From Methanomassiliicoccales archaeon (GTDB taxonomy: Archaea > Thermoplasmatota > Thermoplasmata > Methanomassiliicoccales > JACIVX01): a DNA stretch of 6,318 nucleotides. Position numbers and translations under genes: made by a program. Shown piece after piece: positions 6,017 through 6,318 of this stretch (the stretch's first letter is position 1; each line of letters opens with the position of its first letter). Below the pieces are notes generated by a model, which was given only the letters and a program-made list of their open reading frames with translations, made no database searches and had not been told where the DNA came from. The DNA lies in the NCBI GenBank assembly GCA_024464195.1, contig JANHAK010000076.1:1-6318 (forward strand). Direction: 5' to 3'.

Positions 6017-6141
6017 TTACTGTAAAGAATTGATCATTGAAAGAATTCTTTCAGAGATATTGTGTATGAGCATAGTATTACAAATGTTCCGATCAGGAGC
6101 GACTCAATTTGATAATAAATAAGACAATTAGGTATGAAGAA

Positions 6142-6246
6142 TTAAAATTCGCCGATCAAGTATACAATTCCACCCAGCACTAAGAAAAATATGGTATTGA
6201 CCAGCCATTGTAGAAGGTTATTATACTTGCTGCGTGAATTCGGCAA
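6142..6246 (-). other. Possible 34-residue single-span membrane protein (TTG start)
   Basis: A TTG at 6246 opens 34 codons ending in TAA (6142-6144). The N-part is polar and basic (MPNSRSKYNN), followed by a continuous hydrophobic stretch, IFFLVLGGIVYLI, and a short GEF end: the layout of a one-helix membrane miniprotein. Against it: no SD, a rare start codon, and the TATA-like box of the divergent gene lies inside it. AT-rich DNA often gives hydrophobic chance frames. Confidence 0.2.
6213..6226 (+). promoter_or_regulatory. BRE/TATA-like promoter of the UDP-sugar dehydrogenase gene
   Basis: A purine-rich GAAGG is followed directly by TTATTATAC (6218-6226), centred about 29 bases before the ATG at 6251. 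That is the spacing expected for an archaeal promoter whose mRNA starts at or within a few bases of the start codon. No SD precedes the ATG, which agrees with a leaderless message. Confidence 0.45.
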
Positions 6247-6250
6247 CCAA

Positions 6251-6318
6251 ATGAGTACAAAAGTGATTTGCGTCGTCGGACTCGGCTACGTTGGCTTACC
6301 ATTGGCGTGTTTGTTCGC
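6251..6318 (+). CDS. UDP-glucose/GDP-mannose dehydrogenase family, N-terminus (possibly UDP-ManNAc dehydrogenase WecC)
   Basis: Only the first 22 codons are inside the window: MSTKVICVVGLGYVGLPLAC, then LF. This is the typical N-terminal Rossmann strand and NAD-binding loop GLGYVG (10-15) followed by LPLA, which is characteristic of the nucleotide-sugar dehydrogenases that oxidise a UDP- or GDP-sugar to the uronic acid in two NAD-dependent steps. Substrate cannot be read from this piece. The UDP-GlcNAc 2-epimerase gene about 3.2 kb away suggests UDP-ManNAc, as in the Methanococcus maripaludis pair that makes UDP-ManNAcA. The gene runs off the right edge, is divergent from the serine operon, and has a well-placed TATA-like box upstream. 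Confidence 0.85.
   Translation, partial: MSTKVICVVGLGYVGLPLACLF

Larger units (their letters stand above)
5759..6250. other. Long intergenic region between the serine operon and the UDP-sugar dehydrogenase gene
   Basis: About 490 bases between divergent genes without a convincing conventional CDS. The part next to the aminotransferase (about 5765-5870) is clearly richer in G+C and in inverted repeats than the rest. The part from about 5940 to 6250 is AT-rich and carries promoter-like boxes for both directions. The longest conventional frames here (minus 5789-5980, 63 codons; plus 5904-6122, 72 codons) look like chance frames: the first is Ser/Gly/Cys-rich, the second Met-rich, and neither shows a recognisable domain. 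Confidence 0.6.

Noticed and set aside
5904..6122. Plus-strand 72-codon frame in the intergenic region
   Set aside because: No SD, no recognisable domain, and a Met-rich composition. It lies across promoter-like sequence for both flanking genes.

Overview
The window looks archaeal, most likely from a euryarchaeon of the Thermoplasmata or methanogen type. This rests on an XPD/Rad3-type Fe-S helicase, an MTH1187-type thiamine-binding protein, a long-form SerA like that of methanogens, a short helical protein of a type I associate with Thermoplasmata, AT-rich TATA-like boxes at leaderless-type spacing, and little consistent Shine-Dalgarno use. No search could be run, so the lineage is an inference. 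No rRNA, tRNA, CRISPR array, insertion sequence or long repeat was seen.

Left part (1-1856): two minus-strand genes, an XPD-like DNA helicase cut by the left edge (1-841) and, upstream of it, a 135-residue protein of unknown function with a possible winged-helix-like core (946-1353). A divergent control region (1354-1565) separates these from the plus-strand MTH1187-type thiamine-binding gene (1566-1856). That gene converges on the next block across an 87-base gap with no clear terminator.

Middle part (1944-5758), all minus strand: in transcription order, a class V PLP aminotransferase, D-3-phosphoglycerate dehydrogenase (serA) and a non-hydrolysing UDP-GlcNAc 2-epimerase (wecB). The aminotransferase stop and serA start share an ATGA, so they are probably translationally coupled. 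Together they would take 3-phosphoglycerate through 3-phosphohydroxypyruvate to phosphoserine, with the class V enzyme in the SerC role. The phosphatase step is not in the window. wecB follows after 66 bases and may have its own promoter.

Right part (5759-6318): about 490 bases without a convincing conventional gene, then the first 22 codons of a plus-strand UDP-sugar dehydrogenase (6251 onward). With wecB nearby, this is plausibly the UDP-ManNAc dehydrogenase WecC, giving UDP-ManNAcA for surface glycan synthesis. The gap holds the likely leader of the serine operon: a TATA-like box near 6011, a stable hairpin at 5810-5833 that buries a consensus GGAGG, a nine-codon minigene whose start lies in that hairpin, and a GTG start with a strong GGGGGTG ribosome binding site. 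This leader is the most interesting non-standard feature of the window. Two unproven small open frames also lie in the gap.
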